Below, one piece after another: positions 16,155 to 24,127 of a stretch of DNA of 64,000 bases. The translations under genes were made by a program, and so were the position numbers. The notes under the pieces are model-generated. The model worked only from the letters and a program-made list of their open reading frames with translations. It was not told the DNA's origin and made no database searches. This stretch comes from Clostridium omnivorum (GTDB taxonomy: Bacteria; Bacillota; Clostridia; Clostridiales; Clostridiaceae). Numbering within the stretch: position 1 is the stretch's first letter; each line of letters begins with the position of its first letter. The stretch spans positions 2,629,501 through 2,693,500 of the forward strand of contig NZ_BRXR01000001.1 of NCBI RefSeq assembly GCF_026012015.1. Reading direction: 5' to 3'.

Positions 16155-16997
16155 ATGGGTAAATGTGAAAGCTGTGCTAGCAAAGGAAAATGCGGAACTA
16201 ATGAAGCAAGTTGTTCTGCACTGCTTCCAAAGTACGGTAGCTTTAAAAATATAATTGCTGTAATGAGTGGAAAAGGTGGCGTAGGTAAATCTACAGTAAC
16301 AGGTATTCTTGCTACAAAGCTTAGACACTTAGGATATAGTGTAGGAGTTTTAGATGGGGATATAACAGGACCATCTATGCCTAGATTTTTCGGAATTAAT
16401 GAGAAGAGAGCTGAAATAATTCCTGTGGGTGAAGGACAAGAAGTTAAGTTTTTACCAGTAGAAACTTCAACTGGAATTAGGGTTAATTCTCTAAATTTAT
16501 TAACAGAAGTGGAAGAACAGCCAGTAATCTGGAGAGGACCAGTTATTACTAGTGTACTTACACAGATGTATACAGACACTGAGTGGGGAGATTTAGATTA
16601 TCTGTTAATAGATATGCCTCCAGGTACAGGAGATGTGGCTCTTACTGTTCTTCAAAGTGTTCCTGTAACTGGTATTGTAGTCGCTGCTACGCCACAGGAT
16701 ATGGTTACTATGATAGTTAAAAAGGTAGTAATTATGGCTCAAAAGATGAATAAAAAGGTTATCGGCGTAGTTGAAAACATGTCTTATGTTAAATGCCATA
16801 ATTGTGATGAAAGAATAAGGGTATTTAGCAAGAAGACAGGGGCTGAACAGGCGGAGGCGCTAGGAATACCACTTCTTTCTGAATTGCCTATTAATTTAGA
16901 TCTAGTTGAAAAGATGGAGCAAGGTGAAGCAGAGGCTTATATTAATATTATTCAAGAATACAATGAATTAGTTGATAGATTTATAGAATTAAAATAA
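16155..16997 (+). CDS. Mrp/NBP35-type P-loop ATPase (Fe-S cluster carrier)
   Basis: 280 residues, RBS AAGGAGG. Deviant Walker A GKGGVGKST (39-47), DGDITGPSMPR switch region, IDMPPGTGD Walker B, and the C-terminal CHNC motif (YVKCHNCDERI) that holds a bridging Fe-S cluster between subunits. The N-terminus adds a Cys-rich stretch (C4, C7, C13, C20), as in eukaryotic NBP35 and many clostridial Mrp proteins. A TGATATAAT extended -10 lies about 30 bases upstream. Expected role: assembling or transferring [4Fe-4S] clusters. The next gene encodes a ferredoxin, a possible client. Confidence 0.92.
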   Translation: MGKCESCASKGKCGTNEASCSALLPKYGSFKNIIAVMSGKGGVGKSTVTGILATKLRHLGYSVGVLDGDITGPSMPRFFGINEKRAEIIPVGEGQEVKFLPVETSTGIRVNSLNLLTEVEEQPVIWRGPVITSVLTQMYTDTEWGDLDYLLIDMPPGTGDVALTVLQSVPVTGIVVAATPQDMVTMIVKKVVIMAQKMNKKVIGVVENMSYVKCHNCDERIRVFSKKTGAEQAEALGIPLLSELPINLDLVEKMEQGEAEAYINIIQEYNELVDRFIELK

Positions 16998-17020
16998 TTT
17001 ATAATTTTCAGCTAGCTTAA

Positions 17021-17058
17021 AAGAGTTAAATTACTTGTGAATTTAACTCTTTTTTTAC
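17021..17058 (+). terminator. Intrinsic terminator after mrp
   Basis: AAGAGTTAAATT/AATTTAACTCTT stem with a T run. Confidence 0.9.
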
Positions 17059-17209
17059 TCCGCACATTTTTATATAAGTACTAAAAAGGTCATAAAAATG
17101 TTTAATTATAGTCATAATTAGTTAATCTTTGGGAAACATATAAATGATCATAGTAGGTTGTTTAAAAGAATATTGTAAAAAGGCGTATATAGAGAGGAGG
17201 AGTGTAATT

Positions 17210-17398
17210 ATGAAGGCTTATGTAGATAAGGATGCTTGCATATCCTGTGGGTTATGTCCATCAATATGTCCAGAAGTATTTGAAATGGAAGATGACGGTA
17301 AAGCAGGGGTAGTAACTGATGAAGTTCCAGAATCAGAAAAGGATAGTGCTAAGGAAGCAGAAGAATCTTGTCCGGTTAACGCTATTTCCGTATCTTAG
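17210..17398 (+). CDS. Small [4Fe-4S] ferredoxin
   Basis: 62 residues from ATG 17210, preceded by GGAGGAG; the longer upstream frame has no site. Cysteines 10, 13 and 16 (CISCGLC) plus C54 (ESCPVNAI) form one [4Fe-4S] site; C20 is an extra cysteine. The acidic central region (EVFEMEDDGKAGVVTDEVPE) is typical of single-cluster clostridial and Thermotoga-type ferredoxins. Role: low-potential electron carrier. Confidence 0.93.
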   Translation: MKAYVDKDACISCGLCPSICPEVFEMEDDGKAGVVTDEVPESEKDSAKEAEESCPVNAISVS

Positions 17399-17416
17399 AT
17401 TTAAAAGCACATCCTC

Positions 17417-17465
17417 AAAAAAGTAAGCAGACAGGTTTCAATACCTATCTGCTTACTTTTTTTAT
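17417..17465. terminator. Bidirectional terminator between ferredoxin and thiT
   Basis: AAGTAAGCAGACAGGT pairs with ACCTATCTGCTTACTT (one wobble), with A and T runs at the two sides; it serves the convergent genes. Confidence 0.85.
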
Positions 17466-17466
17466 T

Positions 17467-18168
17467 TTAATTACTTAATCGTGTTTTTGAAAGAATTGTG
17501 TTTATCTGCTTCATAGGTAACACTGCAAGAATTACAAGACAAAGCAGCCCATCAGGTCCAAGGTAGGTTATGTTATATACAAAAGAGTATAGCGCTGCAG
17601 ACATTCCTGCTGGAGCATAGCTTCCATAGAAAACAACTCCAGATATAAAGTGACATAAGAATCTAGCCACTATAGCCAAAGCTACTCCTACCATCATAGA
17701 GACCTTACCCTTATCTTTAAAGTATCCTGCTATTCCAATAGCTATGAATGGCAAAGGGTAATCAAATAGTACTTGAACTGGATGAAGTATATAAGGTGCT
17801 AGAATAAAATCAATTATTCCAAATAGCAGACCTGTTAAAAAACCAACCTCTGGTCCATAGAATAGTGCTATTAAAAATATAGGAACCATGCTTCCTAAGG
17901 TAGCACTTCCTCCCATTGGAGCCTGATAAAATTTAACCATCTTAAGTACTGTACCAAGAGCAAGAGCTATACCAATATGGGTCATCATTGTTGTAGTCAG
18001 TTTAACCTTCTTCATCTTAAAGATAGCAGCTACTAAAATGATTATCCCTATCAGTGCAATAATTGCAAAAGGATGTTTTGGAGCGTCGGCAAAGCCTTGC
18101 TTAATATCCTCTAAACTTATACCTTTAAATTTAAGATTAAAGGAAGCTACTGTTAAAAGTAAATTCAT
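17467..18168 (-). CDS. thiT: Energy-coupled thiamine transporter substrate-binding subunit
   Basis: 233 residues from the ATG at 18168, preceded by a GGGGGGA site; a longer frame to 18249 runs into the terminator stem of the riboswitch and is not real. Six or seven membrane helices; ThiT-like segments are GSATLGSMVPIFLIALFYG, GIIDFILAPYILHPVQVLFDY and RFLCHFISGVVFYGSYAP. ThiT binds thiamine and works with a shared ECF module (EcfA, EcfA', EcfT) encoded elsewhere. The N-terminal 60 residues with an extra helix make it longer than the 180-200 residues usual for ThiT. A TPP riboswitch lies directly upstream, which supports the assignment. Confidence 0.92.
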   Translation of the reverse strand: MNLLLTVASFNLKFKGISLEDIKQGFADAPKHPFAIIALIGIIILVAAIFKMKKVKLTTTMMTHIGIALALGTVLKMVKFYQAPMGGSATLGSMVPIFLIALFYGPEVGFLTGLLFGIIDFILAPYILHPVQVLFDYPLPFIAIGIAGYFKDKGKVSMMVGVALAIVARFLCHFISGVVFYGSYAPAGMSAALYSFVYNITYLGPDGLLCLVILAVLPMKQINTILSKTRLSN

Positions 18169-18220
18169 AAAAATCCCCCCATTTCTTGTGCTATAAGCAT
18201 TTATAGGCATTGAGATGTTA

Positions 18221-18262
18221 ACATAAAAAGAAAGACCGTAATCCAACAAGGGATACGGTCAT
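18221..18262 (-). terminator. Riboswitch-controlled terminator before thiT
   Basis: On the minus strand GACCGTA/TACGGTC forms a stem (18234-18260) followed by a T-rich run, between the TPP aptamer and thiT. This fits transcriptional attenuation. Confidence 0.8.
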
Positions 18263-18283
18263 GTTACTACGTAATAACTAAAA

Positions 18284-18367
18284 CAGCTTCCCTACGCTGG
18301 TACTAACCAGATCAGGTTTAAGGGTTAATGAACAATCATCTCTCAGCCTTAAGGCACCCCTAGCACA
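18284..18367 (-). promoter_or_regulatory. TPP (THI-box) riboswitch
   Basis: Minus-strand sequence contains the conserved aptamer blocks in order: GGGGTGCC, GGCTGAGA, ACCCTT, ACCTGATCTGG and TAGTACCAGCGTAGGGAA. This is the thiamine pyrophosphate aptamer. Binding TPP should favour the downstream terminator and shut off thiT. Confidence 0.96.
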
Positions 18368-18429
18368 ATATTTTATTATATTATTATTATATATCACTAG
18401 TGTTTTATATGCAAGTTAATGTGCTGAGG

Positions 18430-18606
18430 CTATAACAATCCATTTATTCTATAGTTCTCCATAATTGAATTGCTAGGATTTAAGTGTACTTTTTTTCCAA
18501 CTTTAACGTTAGTAGGGAGACGTGTTATTGCAATATTTACATTAGTACCGTCAGGTAGAGAAAGATAGGCATCTGCCTGATTTAAATCTATTACTATAGC
18601 TTGCAT
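18430..18606 (-). CDS. Small DUF3006-like protein (58 aa)
   Basis: Not obvious in a long-ORF scan. Starting at the ATG at 18606, the frame encodes MQAIVIDLNQADAYLSLPD followed by a GTNVNIAITRLPTNVKVGKKVHL core and stops at TAG 18430. The pattern of a short beta-barrel (x-AIVIDL..AYL.L.DGT.VNI....LP..VKVGKKV) resembles DUF3006-type small proteins, by eye. Its start codon overlaps the stop of the upstream small gene (TAATG), so the two are translationally coupled. Function unknown. Confidence 0.7.
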   Translation of the reverse strand: MQAIVIDLNQADAYLSLPDGTNVNIAITRLPTNVKVGKKVHLNPSNSIMENYRINGLL

Positions 18607-18764
18607 TAATGTTCATTCCTTCTCTTTTTAAATTCTTTTGCAATTTCTGGACCACTGGTAGTATTTTCGTCTACAAAATCTATGCCAGGTCCTACATTAC
18701 CTTTTCTCTTACTTGCCATAGGAACCTTTCCAACTATACCTTGCTTACTTTTTCCACTTCCCAT
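18606..18764 (-). CDS. Small basic protein (52 aa), first gene of a two-gene unit
   Basis: ATG at 18764 has AAAGGAG 9 bases upstream. The product starts MGSGKSKQGIVGKVPMASKR, continues with KGNVGPGIDFVDENTTSGPEI, and ends in a Lys/Arg-rich tail (KEFKKRRNEH). It is hydrophilic, glycine- and lysine-rich, with no membrane segment. TAATG coupling to the following 58-residue gene and the good ribosome site argue that it is expressed. I do not recognise a family. Confidence 0.68.
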   Translation of the reverse strand: MGSGKSKQGIVGKVPMASKRKGNVGPGIDFVDENTTSGPEIAKEFKKRRNEH

Positions 18765-18960
18765 ACATTATCACTCCTTTTACGATTTATCTACATAAAC
18801 ATTTATATTTTTTGCTTTTTAACATTAAATATTCAGTAAAATTAAAGTAAGTTTTAAAAATGGAAACTTCTTTACTTTACAATTGTATTAAATAGATGTA
18901 AACTCAGAATATATAATAAAATTCCATTAAATGTATACGTTTGTAGAGGGGTTTATAATA

Positions 18961-20055
18961 ATGTGGGTTTTATATTTAATAATTGTAATATTACTTATTA
19001 TTGTAGTTATTCAGCACCTTAATGCTAAAAAAGTTAAAGGGCAGATGGAGCTGATTGAGCATATAAAAAATAATATCTATCATGTATCAGAAGAAATTTC
19101 AAAGATGGAGAAAGAAAGTCAGGTTTATTCAATAGTTTTGGAAGCAGCAATAGCGCTAATTCCAAATGCGTCAAAAGGCAGTATTTTAATACTGCAGGAG
19201 GATGGTTATTTTCATTATAAAGCTATTAAAGGCTATTCAGAACAATTATTAAACATTACCTTAAAAAAAGAAGAATCTTTTTTATATAGCATAAATAATT
19301 TTAAAGAAACAGCAATAATTGAAAATCCAGTAAGTTTTGATGAAAATGTAGTGACTAAGGAAAAAATGGCCTTTTTAATAGGTACTGAGGCATTAGATAT
19401 AAAATGTACTTTAAGTTCACCTATTTATATTGATGATGCTTTTGTTGGAATGATAAATGTGGATAGTACAGAGCACGAAGGTAGGTTTACTAAAGACGAT
19501 ATTAGATTAATGAATCATATAAAAAGTGAAATGGAGCTTGCTCTGAAGAATTTCGAAATTCAGAAAAAACTACGATATATGGCTCACTATGATGAGCTTA
19601 CCGGACTATTTAATAGAAGATTTTTCAAGAAGATATTTAGTGAAGAGCTAAACAAAATTAAAAGGTACAAGCATAAGTGCTGCTTTGCGCTAATTGATTT
19701 AGATGATTTTAAAATGGTCAATGATAACTATGGGCATAATACAGGAGACAAAGTTCTAAGGATTTTTGCAGATGTACTTCGGAATAACCTGAAAAAAACT
19801 GATGTATATGCTAGAATGTCTGGGGACGAATTTGTTATATTATTTGTAAACTGTAGTATAGAAGAAGCTAAAAATAAATTGCAGCATATAAGAGATATGC
19901 TTATAAAGGAAAAGGTTCAGGATATCACTATAGGTTTTAGCTATGGAATTTGCAGTATTGATCCTTATGGAGAGTTAGACACAGATAGTATATTTGGCTG
20001 TGCAGATAGAGCAATGTATTGCGATAAAAATGATAAAAATATAAGATATAAATAA
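18961..20055 (+). CDS. GAF-GGDEF protein, probable diguanylate cyclase
   Basis: 364 residues from ATG 18961, with GAGGGG upstream; an ATG at 18931 lacks a site. One N-terminal membrane helix (about 2-17), a short coiled coil, a GAF domain (about 45-195) and a C-terminal GGDEF domain (about 205-364). The signature loop reads SGDEF rather than GGDEF (RMSGDEFVILF); substrate-contact motifs DELTGLFNRR and ALIDLDDFKMVNDNYGHNTGD are intact, so c-di-GMP synthesis is likely. The inhibitory I-site RxxD is replaced by KKTD, predicting weak product inhibition. Confidence 0.88.
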   Translation: MWVLYLIIVILLIIVVIQHLNAKKVKGQMELIEHIKNNIYHVSEEISKMEKESQVYSIVLEAAIALIPNASKGSILILQEDGYFHYKAIKGYSEQLLNITLKKEESFLYSINNFKETAIIENPVSFDENVVTKEKMAFLIGTEALDIKCTLSSPIYIDDAFVGMINVDSTEHEGRFTKDDIRLMNHIKSEMELALKNFEIQKKLRYMAHYDELTGLFNRRFFKKIFSEELNKIKRYKHKCCFALIDLDDFKMVNDNYGHNTGDKVLRIFADVLRNNLKKTDVYARMSGDEFVILFVNCSIEEAKNKLQHIRDMLIKEKVQDITIGFSYGICSIDPYGELDTDSIFGCADRAMYCDKNDKNIRYK

Positions 20056-20092
20056 ATGGCTTTGAATTTAACTTCAAAGCCATTTATTTTAA
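20054..20092. terminator. Bidirectional terminator
   Basis: AAATGGCTTTGAA/TTCAAAGCCATTT stem between convergent genes with A/T runs on both sides. Confidence 0.85.
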
Positions 20093-20112
20093 AACTATTT
20101 AAATTACTTTTA

Positions 20113-20613
20113 TTATTTAATATAACAATCTACAATTTCACCATAATAGGTGGTATGATAATCACCATTCTTATAGCTTGCATTTTTCACTTCATCACTT
20201 AGAAGTTCTGGATTTATAGCTTCCTTGTAAACTATTTTACATTCAAATTGAAGTTCACAGTTACCTATTATTGGAGTTGAAGTAGTTTTGCCAGGTTCAA
20301 GGGTTAAATTACACTCTTTAAATTTGTCGTAATCTCTTCCCGATTTAGAACCGCAAAAGGCAAGAGCTGCCTTTAAATCATCATTTAAAGGTATACTTAC
20401 AGTAAATTCGCTAGCTTTTTCAATTAGCTCGTAGGTATATCTTGATTCTCTAACAAGAACAGTAAAAATTGGACGATTCCATTGATAACCTATAGCTCCC
20501 CAACCGATGGTCATAGTATTGACTTTATCACCATCTATAACTGTTAAAAATGCACCTCTCTTATGTAAATTATCCACTGCTGCTTTAATATTTTCTGTAA
20601 AATTTATAGACAT
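20113..20613 (-). CDS. Flavin reductase-like (FMN-binding split barrel) protein
   Basis: 166 residues from the ATG at 20613, just after TAGGAGG on the minus strand; the frame extending to 20781 is upstream of any site. Family features are FLTVIDGDKVNTMTIGWGAIGYQWNRPIFTVLVRESRYTYELI, then FTVSIPL, FCGSKSGRDYDKF and the C-terminal HTTYYGEIVDCYI. Such proteins bind FMN and reduce it, or act as oxygen- or disulfide-linked reductases in anaerobes. It is monocistronic and divergent from malE. Exact substrate unknown. Confidence 0.88.
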   Translation of the reverse strand: MSINFTENIKAAVDNLHKRGAFLTVIDGDKVNTMTIGWGAIGYQWNRPIFTVLVRESRYTYELIEKASEFTVSIPLNDDLKAALAFCGSKSGRDYDKFKECNLTLEPGKTTSTPIIGNCELQFECKIVYKEAINPELLSDEVKNASYKNGDYHTTYYGEIVDCYIK

Positions 20614-20774
20614 TTTTAACCTCCTAATTCTTTGTATTCTATTGATAGACAATATAAATACTATAATCCTAATTTGATTATAACATAATAATTGTATTCT
20701 GGAATATGCAATATTATTACCGCGCTCCATCAAAAATATTTCAAATAACCATAAAAAAAGTTTCAATTTATATA

Positions 20775-20823
20775 TTGACAACGTTATATAAAAAGGTTAT
20801 CATAATATTGAGCAAACGATTGC
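20775..20823 (+). promoter_or_regulatory. malE promoter with cre/MalR-like operator
   Basis: TTGACA (20775-20780), 17-base spacer, TATCAT (20798-20803). GCAAACGATTGC (20812-20823) is a LacI-family operator located over the expected start of transcription. With flanking bases it matches the CcpA cre pattern TGNAANCGNWNNCA at 13 of 14 positions. Either CcpA or a MalR-type repressor could use it; no LacI gene is next to this operon. Confidence 0.7.
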
Positions 20824-20866
20824 ATAAGCAATTAAAATTTATAGATAATATATGGGGGGAATTAAA

Positions 20867-22138
20867 ATGAAAAACACTAAAAGAGTAGTTGCCCTAGCAT
20901 GCACAGTTATACTAGCTGCTGGTGTTCTAGCTGGATGTGGAAAAAAAGACGATGCAAGCACAACAACAACAGGAGATTCAAAAAAGGTTACAATTAACTT
21001 CTGGGAACAAGACGATGCTAATGCTCAAAAGACTCTAGATGGTTTAATAAAGGATTTCCAAGACAAGAATCCTAATATAACAGTTAAGAGAACTCACTAT
21101 GAAACAGAAGATTTAAGAAAGAATTATACATCAGCATCACTTGGAACAACAGGTCCTGACGTAGTTCTTGGACCAAATGATAACATAGGTGTATTCGTAA
21201 CTGGAAGCTTAATTCAACCAGTTGATGAAGTAATTGGTGCAGATGCACTTAAAAACTATGATTCAAAGGCATTAGAAGCTGCAAAATATCAAGGAAAGCA
21301 ATATATGCTTCCAGATAGAAATGGTAATGAATTATTACTTATGTACAATAAAAAATTAGTTCCAACAGCTCCAAAGACTTTTGAAGAATTAATTGAAACT
21401 AGCAAGAAGCTACAAGCAGATAAGAAGGTTCAATATGGATTAGTATTTAATGAAGTAGAACCATTCTTCTCAATTCCTTTCTTAGCTGCATTTGGTGGAA
21501 GTTCTTTTGATGATGTAAATTCAAAGACTCCAAAGCCAACTCTTAATACTCAAGCTGTAAAGGATTGGATGACATTCCTATTAAAGCTTAAGACAGATGG
21601 AATAATACCAAAAGAAGCAGACGGAACTGTAGCAGACAGCTTATTTAAAGATGGAAAAGTTGCATTCGTTATAAATGGACCATGGGGTTTTGCTGATTAC
21701 CAAAAGGCTGGTATAGATTTCGGAATTATGCCAATACCAACTGTAAATGGAAAGTCTCCAGCACCACTTTCAGCTGTAAAGGGTTATACAGTATCTGCAT
21801 CAGTTAAAGATAAAGACAAGAAAGATGCAGTTAAGAAGTTCTTAGAATTTGTTAATACTAAAGAAGCTCAATTAAAGATGGTTGATGCACACAAACAAAT
21901 ACCTACTAACCTAGAAGCAATGAAAGACGATAAAATAACTAAAGACCCACTAATACTTGGACAAAAAGATGCTTTAGATAAAGCAGTACCAATGCCAATC
22001 ATTCCTCAAATGAGAGCTATTTGGGATGCTATGAAACCAGTTCAACAAGAAGTTTTATCAGGAAAAACTAAACCAGAAGATTCAGCTGCTAAGATGCAAA
22101 AAACTGCTGAAGATGGTATAAAAGCATTAGGATTCTAA
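20867..22138 (+). CDS. malE: Maltose/maltodextrin-type ABC substrate-binding lipoprotein
   Basis: 423 residues from ATG 20867, RBS GGGGGG. Lipobox cysteine at 24 (GVLAGCG). The mature part is a family 1 sugar-binding fold: KVTINFWEQDDANAQKTLDGLIKDF, GPDVVLGPNDNIGVF, LLLMYNKKLVPTAPKTFEEL, FPFLAAFGG-type core and the KVAFVINGPWGF motif. It is followed by two permease genes and a GH13 glucosidase, which fits capture of malto-oligosaccharides. No MalK-type ATPase is in the cluster; a shared MsmK-like ATPase elsewhere is the usual solution. The gene symbol is by context. Confidence 0.88.
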   Translation: MKNTKRVVALACTVILAAGVLAGCGKKDDASTTTTGDSKKVTINFWEQDDANAQKTLDGLIKDFQDKNPNITVKRTHYETEDLRKNYTSASLGTTGPDVVLGPNDNIGVFVTGSLIQPVDEVIGADALKNYDSKALEAAKYQGKQYMLPDRNGNELLLMYNKKLVPTAPKTFEELIETSKKLQADKKVQYGLVFNEVEPFFSIPFLAAFGGSSFDDVNSKTPKPTLNTQAVKDWMTFLLKLKTDGIIPKEADGTVADSLFKDGKVAFVINGPWGFADYQKAGIDFGIMPIPTVNGKSPAPLSAVKGYTVSASVKDKDKKDAVKKFLEFVNTKEAQLKMVDAHKQIPTNLEAMKDDKITKDPLILGQKDALDKAVPMPIIPQMRAIWDAMKPVQQEVLSGKTKPEDSAAKMQKTAEDGIKALGF

Positions 22139-22160
22139 TATATTAGAAATATTGGTTTAT

Positions 22161-22191
22161 AAAAAAAGGGGGATTATATCCCCTTTTTTTA
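22161..22191 (+). terminator. Intercistronic attenuator between malE and malF
   Basis: AAAAAAAGGGGGA/TCCCCTTTTTTT hairpin inside the operon, directly before the malF ribosome site. A leaky terminator here would keep the binding protein in molar excess over the permease. Confidence 0.8.
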
Positions 22192-22206
22192 GAAAGGAGA
22201 CATTTG

Positions 22207-23139
22207 ATGCGAAATGATGCAAAACCCACAAAAAAATCTAAGGTACAAGCACGCAGTTACAATTTAGCCCAGACTAGATGGACCCCATTGTGGTTTCTTT
22301 TACCCGCATTAGTAGTAGTGTTAGTAGTTGTTTTGTATCCATTATGTTATGAAGTATGGCTTTCATTTAGAAATGTTACTCTACTTAATTTAAAAAGTAA
22401 GAATTACCCCTTTGTCGCACTAGATAATTATATTAATATTTTTAAAGATGCATTATTTTATTCAACTTTAGTTAGAACAATAGTATGGACAGCTATAAAC
22501 TTAATTTTCCACGTAGGACTTGGAATGTTCCTAGCAATTTTATTGAATAGAAAACTCCCTGGAAAAACAGTTATCAGGGCATTACTTATATTACCATGGG
22601 CAGTGCCACAGTATATTGCAGCAACTGCTTGGAAGAACATGTTTAATGTAGAATATGGAGCTGTAAACATATTGCTGACAAATATTTTTGGCAAAGGTGC
22701 AGCTATTCCATGGTTATCAGATCCAAAATGGTCATTTGTAGCCGCTATTATAACTAATATTTGGCTTGGAGTACCATTTATGATGATGATAGCTCTTGGA
22801 GGGCTCCAAAGTATACCTCAAGAGCTTTATGAAGCAGCCGACGTTGACGGAGCAACAGGATGGCAAAAAGTTAAGAATATTACTCTACCTCTATTAAAAC
22901 CGGTTATGACACCTGCAATAATATTAGGAACTGTATGGACCTTCAATATGGTTAATGTTATTTACATTATTACAAGTGGTGCAGCTTCAGAAGATGCTCA
23001 AATCCTTGTAACTCTTGTTTATAAGAAGGCATTTGAATACTACAGATATGGATATGCTGCAGCATTCTCAGTAATTATCTTCTTAATATTACTAGCATTT
23101 AGTTCAATGTTTATAAAAGCACAAAAATTGGAGGATTAG
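22207..23139 (+). CDS. malF: Maltodextrin-type ABC permease, MalF-like
   Basis: 310 residues from ATG 22207 after AAAGGAG; a TTG at 22204 is also in frame. Six membrane helices and the EAA loop EAADVDGATGWQKVKNITLPLLKP (about 210-233), which contacts the ATPase. It lacks the large P2 periplasmic loop of the E. coli MalF, as usual in Gram-positives. A cytoplasmic basic N-terminus precedes WTPLWFLLPALVVVLVVVLYP. The stop codon is 2 bases before the start of the MalG-like gene. Confidence 0.88.
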   Translation: MRNDAKPTKKSKVQARSYNLAQTRWTPLWFLLPALVVVLVVVLYPLCYEVWLSFRNVTLLNLKSKNYPFVALDNYINIFKDALFYSTLVRTIVWTAINLIFHVGLGMFLAILLNRKLPGKTVIRALLILPWAVPQYIAATAWKNMFNVEYGAVNILLTNIFGKGAAIPWLSDPKWSFVAAIITNIWLGVPFMMMIALGGLQSIPQELYEAADVDGATGWQKVKNITLPLLKPVMTPAIILGTVWTFNMVNVIYIITSGAASEDAQILVTLVYKKAFEYYRYGYAAAFSVIIFLILLAFSSMFIKAQKLED

Positions 23140-23141
23140 AG

Positions 23142-24011
23142 GTGAATAAAATGAAAGTGAAATTTAGTGAGAGATTCGAAAGAAATGATTCTCCTTTAAA
23201 GATAATACTTATATATGCTATATTGATATTATTTTGTTTAATTTCAATATATCCTATTTCCTTTATATTTACTGTATCATTAAGACCAGCAAATAATTTG
23301 TTTTCAACCTCTTTAAGCTTAATTCCTAAGGGGGCAACTTTTGAAAACTATAGGCAAGCATTTATTCAATATGACTTACTATCATGGTTAAAGAATAGTA
23401 CAATAATAGCATCATTAGCAACATTGTTTAGTGTACTTTTGTCAATAAGTGCAGGTTACGCTTTCTCTAGATTTGAATTTAGAGGAAGAAGTACTGGTAT
23501 GACTATGCTGCTAGTAACTCAAATGTTTCCTGCAACAATGACCCTTTTACCACTTTATTTAATGCTTATAAAGCTGGGTTTTGCTAATAAAATGGCAGGC
23601 TTGGTTATAGTTTATATATCTACAAATATTCCTTTTAATGTATGGATGATGAAGGGATACTTTGATACTATACCAAAGTCACTTGAAGAAAGTGCTTATG
23701 TAGATGGTGCTGGAATTTTTAAGACTTTCTATCAAATAATATTACCACTAGTTACTCCAGCAATAGCTTTGAGCGCATTAAACTCATTTATGGGTGCTTG
23801 GTCAGAATATATTGTAGCTAGAGTTATGATTACTGATGCTGGCAAGCTTACCCTTCCTGTAGGACTTACTAATATGCAAGGACAATTCTCTACAGCTTGG
23901 GGTATATATTCAGCGGCAGCATTAATGACAGCTCTTCCAGTTATAATAATATTTATATCATTATCTAAGTACCTAGTTGGAGGATTAACTTTAGGTAGTG
24001 TTAAAGGCTAA
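23142..24011 (+). CDS. malG: Maltodextrin-type ABC permease, MalG-like
   Basis: 289 residues from GTG 23142, which has GGAGG 7 bases upstream inside the end of malF; ATG 23151 is an alternative. Six helices; EAA loop EESAYVDGAGIFKTFYQIILPLVTP. The C-terminus LVGGLTLGSVKG matches the MalG tail that reaches into the translocation path. Partner of the preceding permease. Confidence 0.9.
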   Translation: MNKMKVKFSERFERNDSPLKIILIYAILILFCLISIYPISFIFTVSLRPANNLFSTSLSLIPKGATFENYRQAFIQYDLLSWLKNSTIIASLATLFSVLLSISAGYAFSRFEFRGRSTGMTMLLVTQMFPATMTLLPLYLMLIKLGFANKMAGLVIVYISTNIPFNVWMMKGYFDTIPKSLEESAYVDGAGIFKTFYQIILPLVTPAIALSALNSFMGAWSEYIVARVMITDAGKLTLPVGLTNMQGQFSTAWGIYSAAALMTALPVIIIFISLSKYLVGGLTLGSVKG

Positions 24012-24030
24012 CAGCATAAGTTAAAAGTTA

Positions 24031-24070
24031 AAATAGCCAGCTTTTATTCAGAAAAGTTGGCTATTTTTAT
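24031..24070 (+). terminator. Intrinsic terminator after malG
   Basis: AAATAGCCAGCTTTT/AAAAGTTGGCTATTT stem with T tail; the glucosidase gene probably depends on read-through or its own promoter. Confidence 0.8.
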
Positions 24071-24127
24071 ATGCATAATATTATAGTTAGTAAAGCAAAA
24101 ACATAGATTTAAAAGGAGCCTAGTAAT

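Noticed and set aside
18609-18839. 76-codon plus-strand frame rich in Phe and Ser
   Set aside because: It is antisense to the coupled small genes, which have good ribosome sites and sensible composition.
20113-20781. N-terminally extended flavin reductase starting at 20781
   Set aside because: The extra 56 residues lie upstream of the GGAGG-preceded ATG and do not resemble the family.
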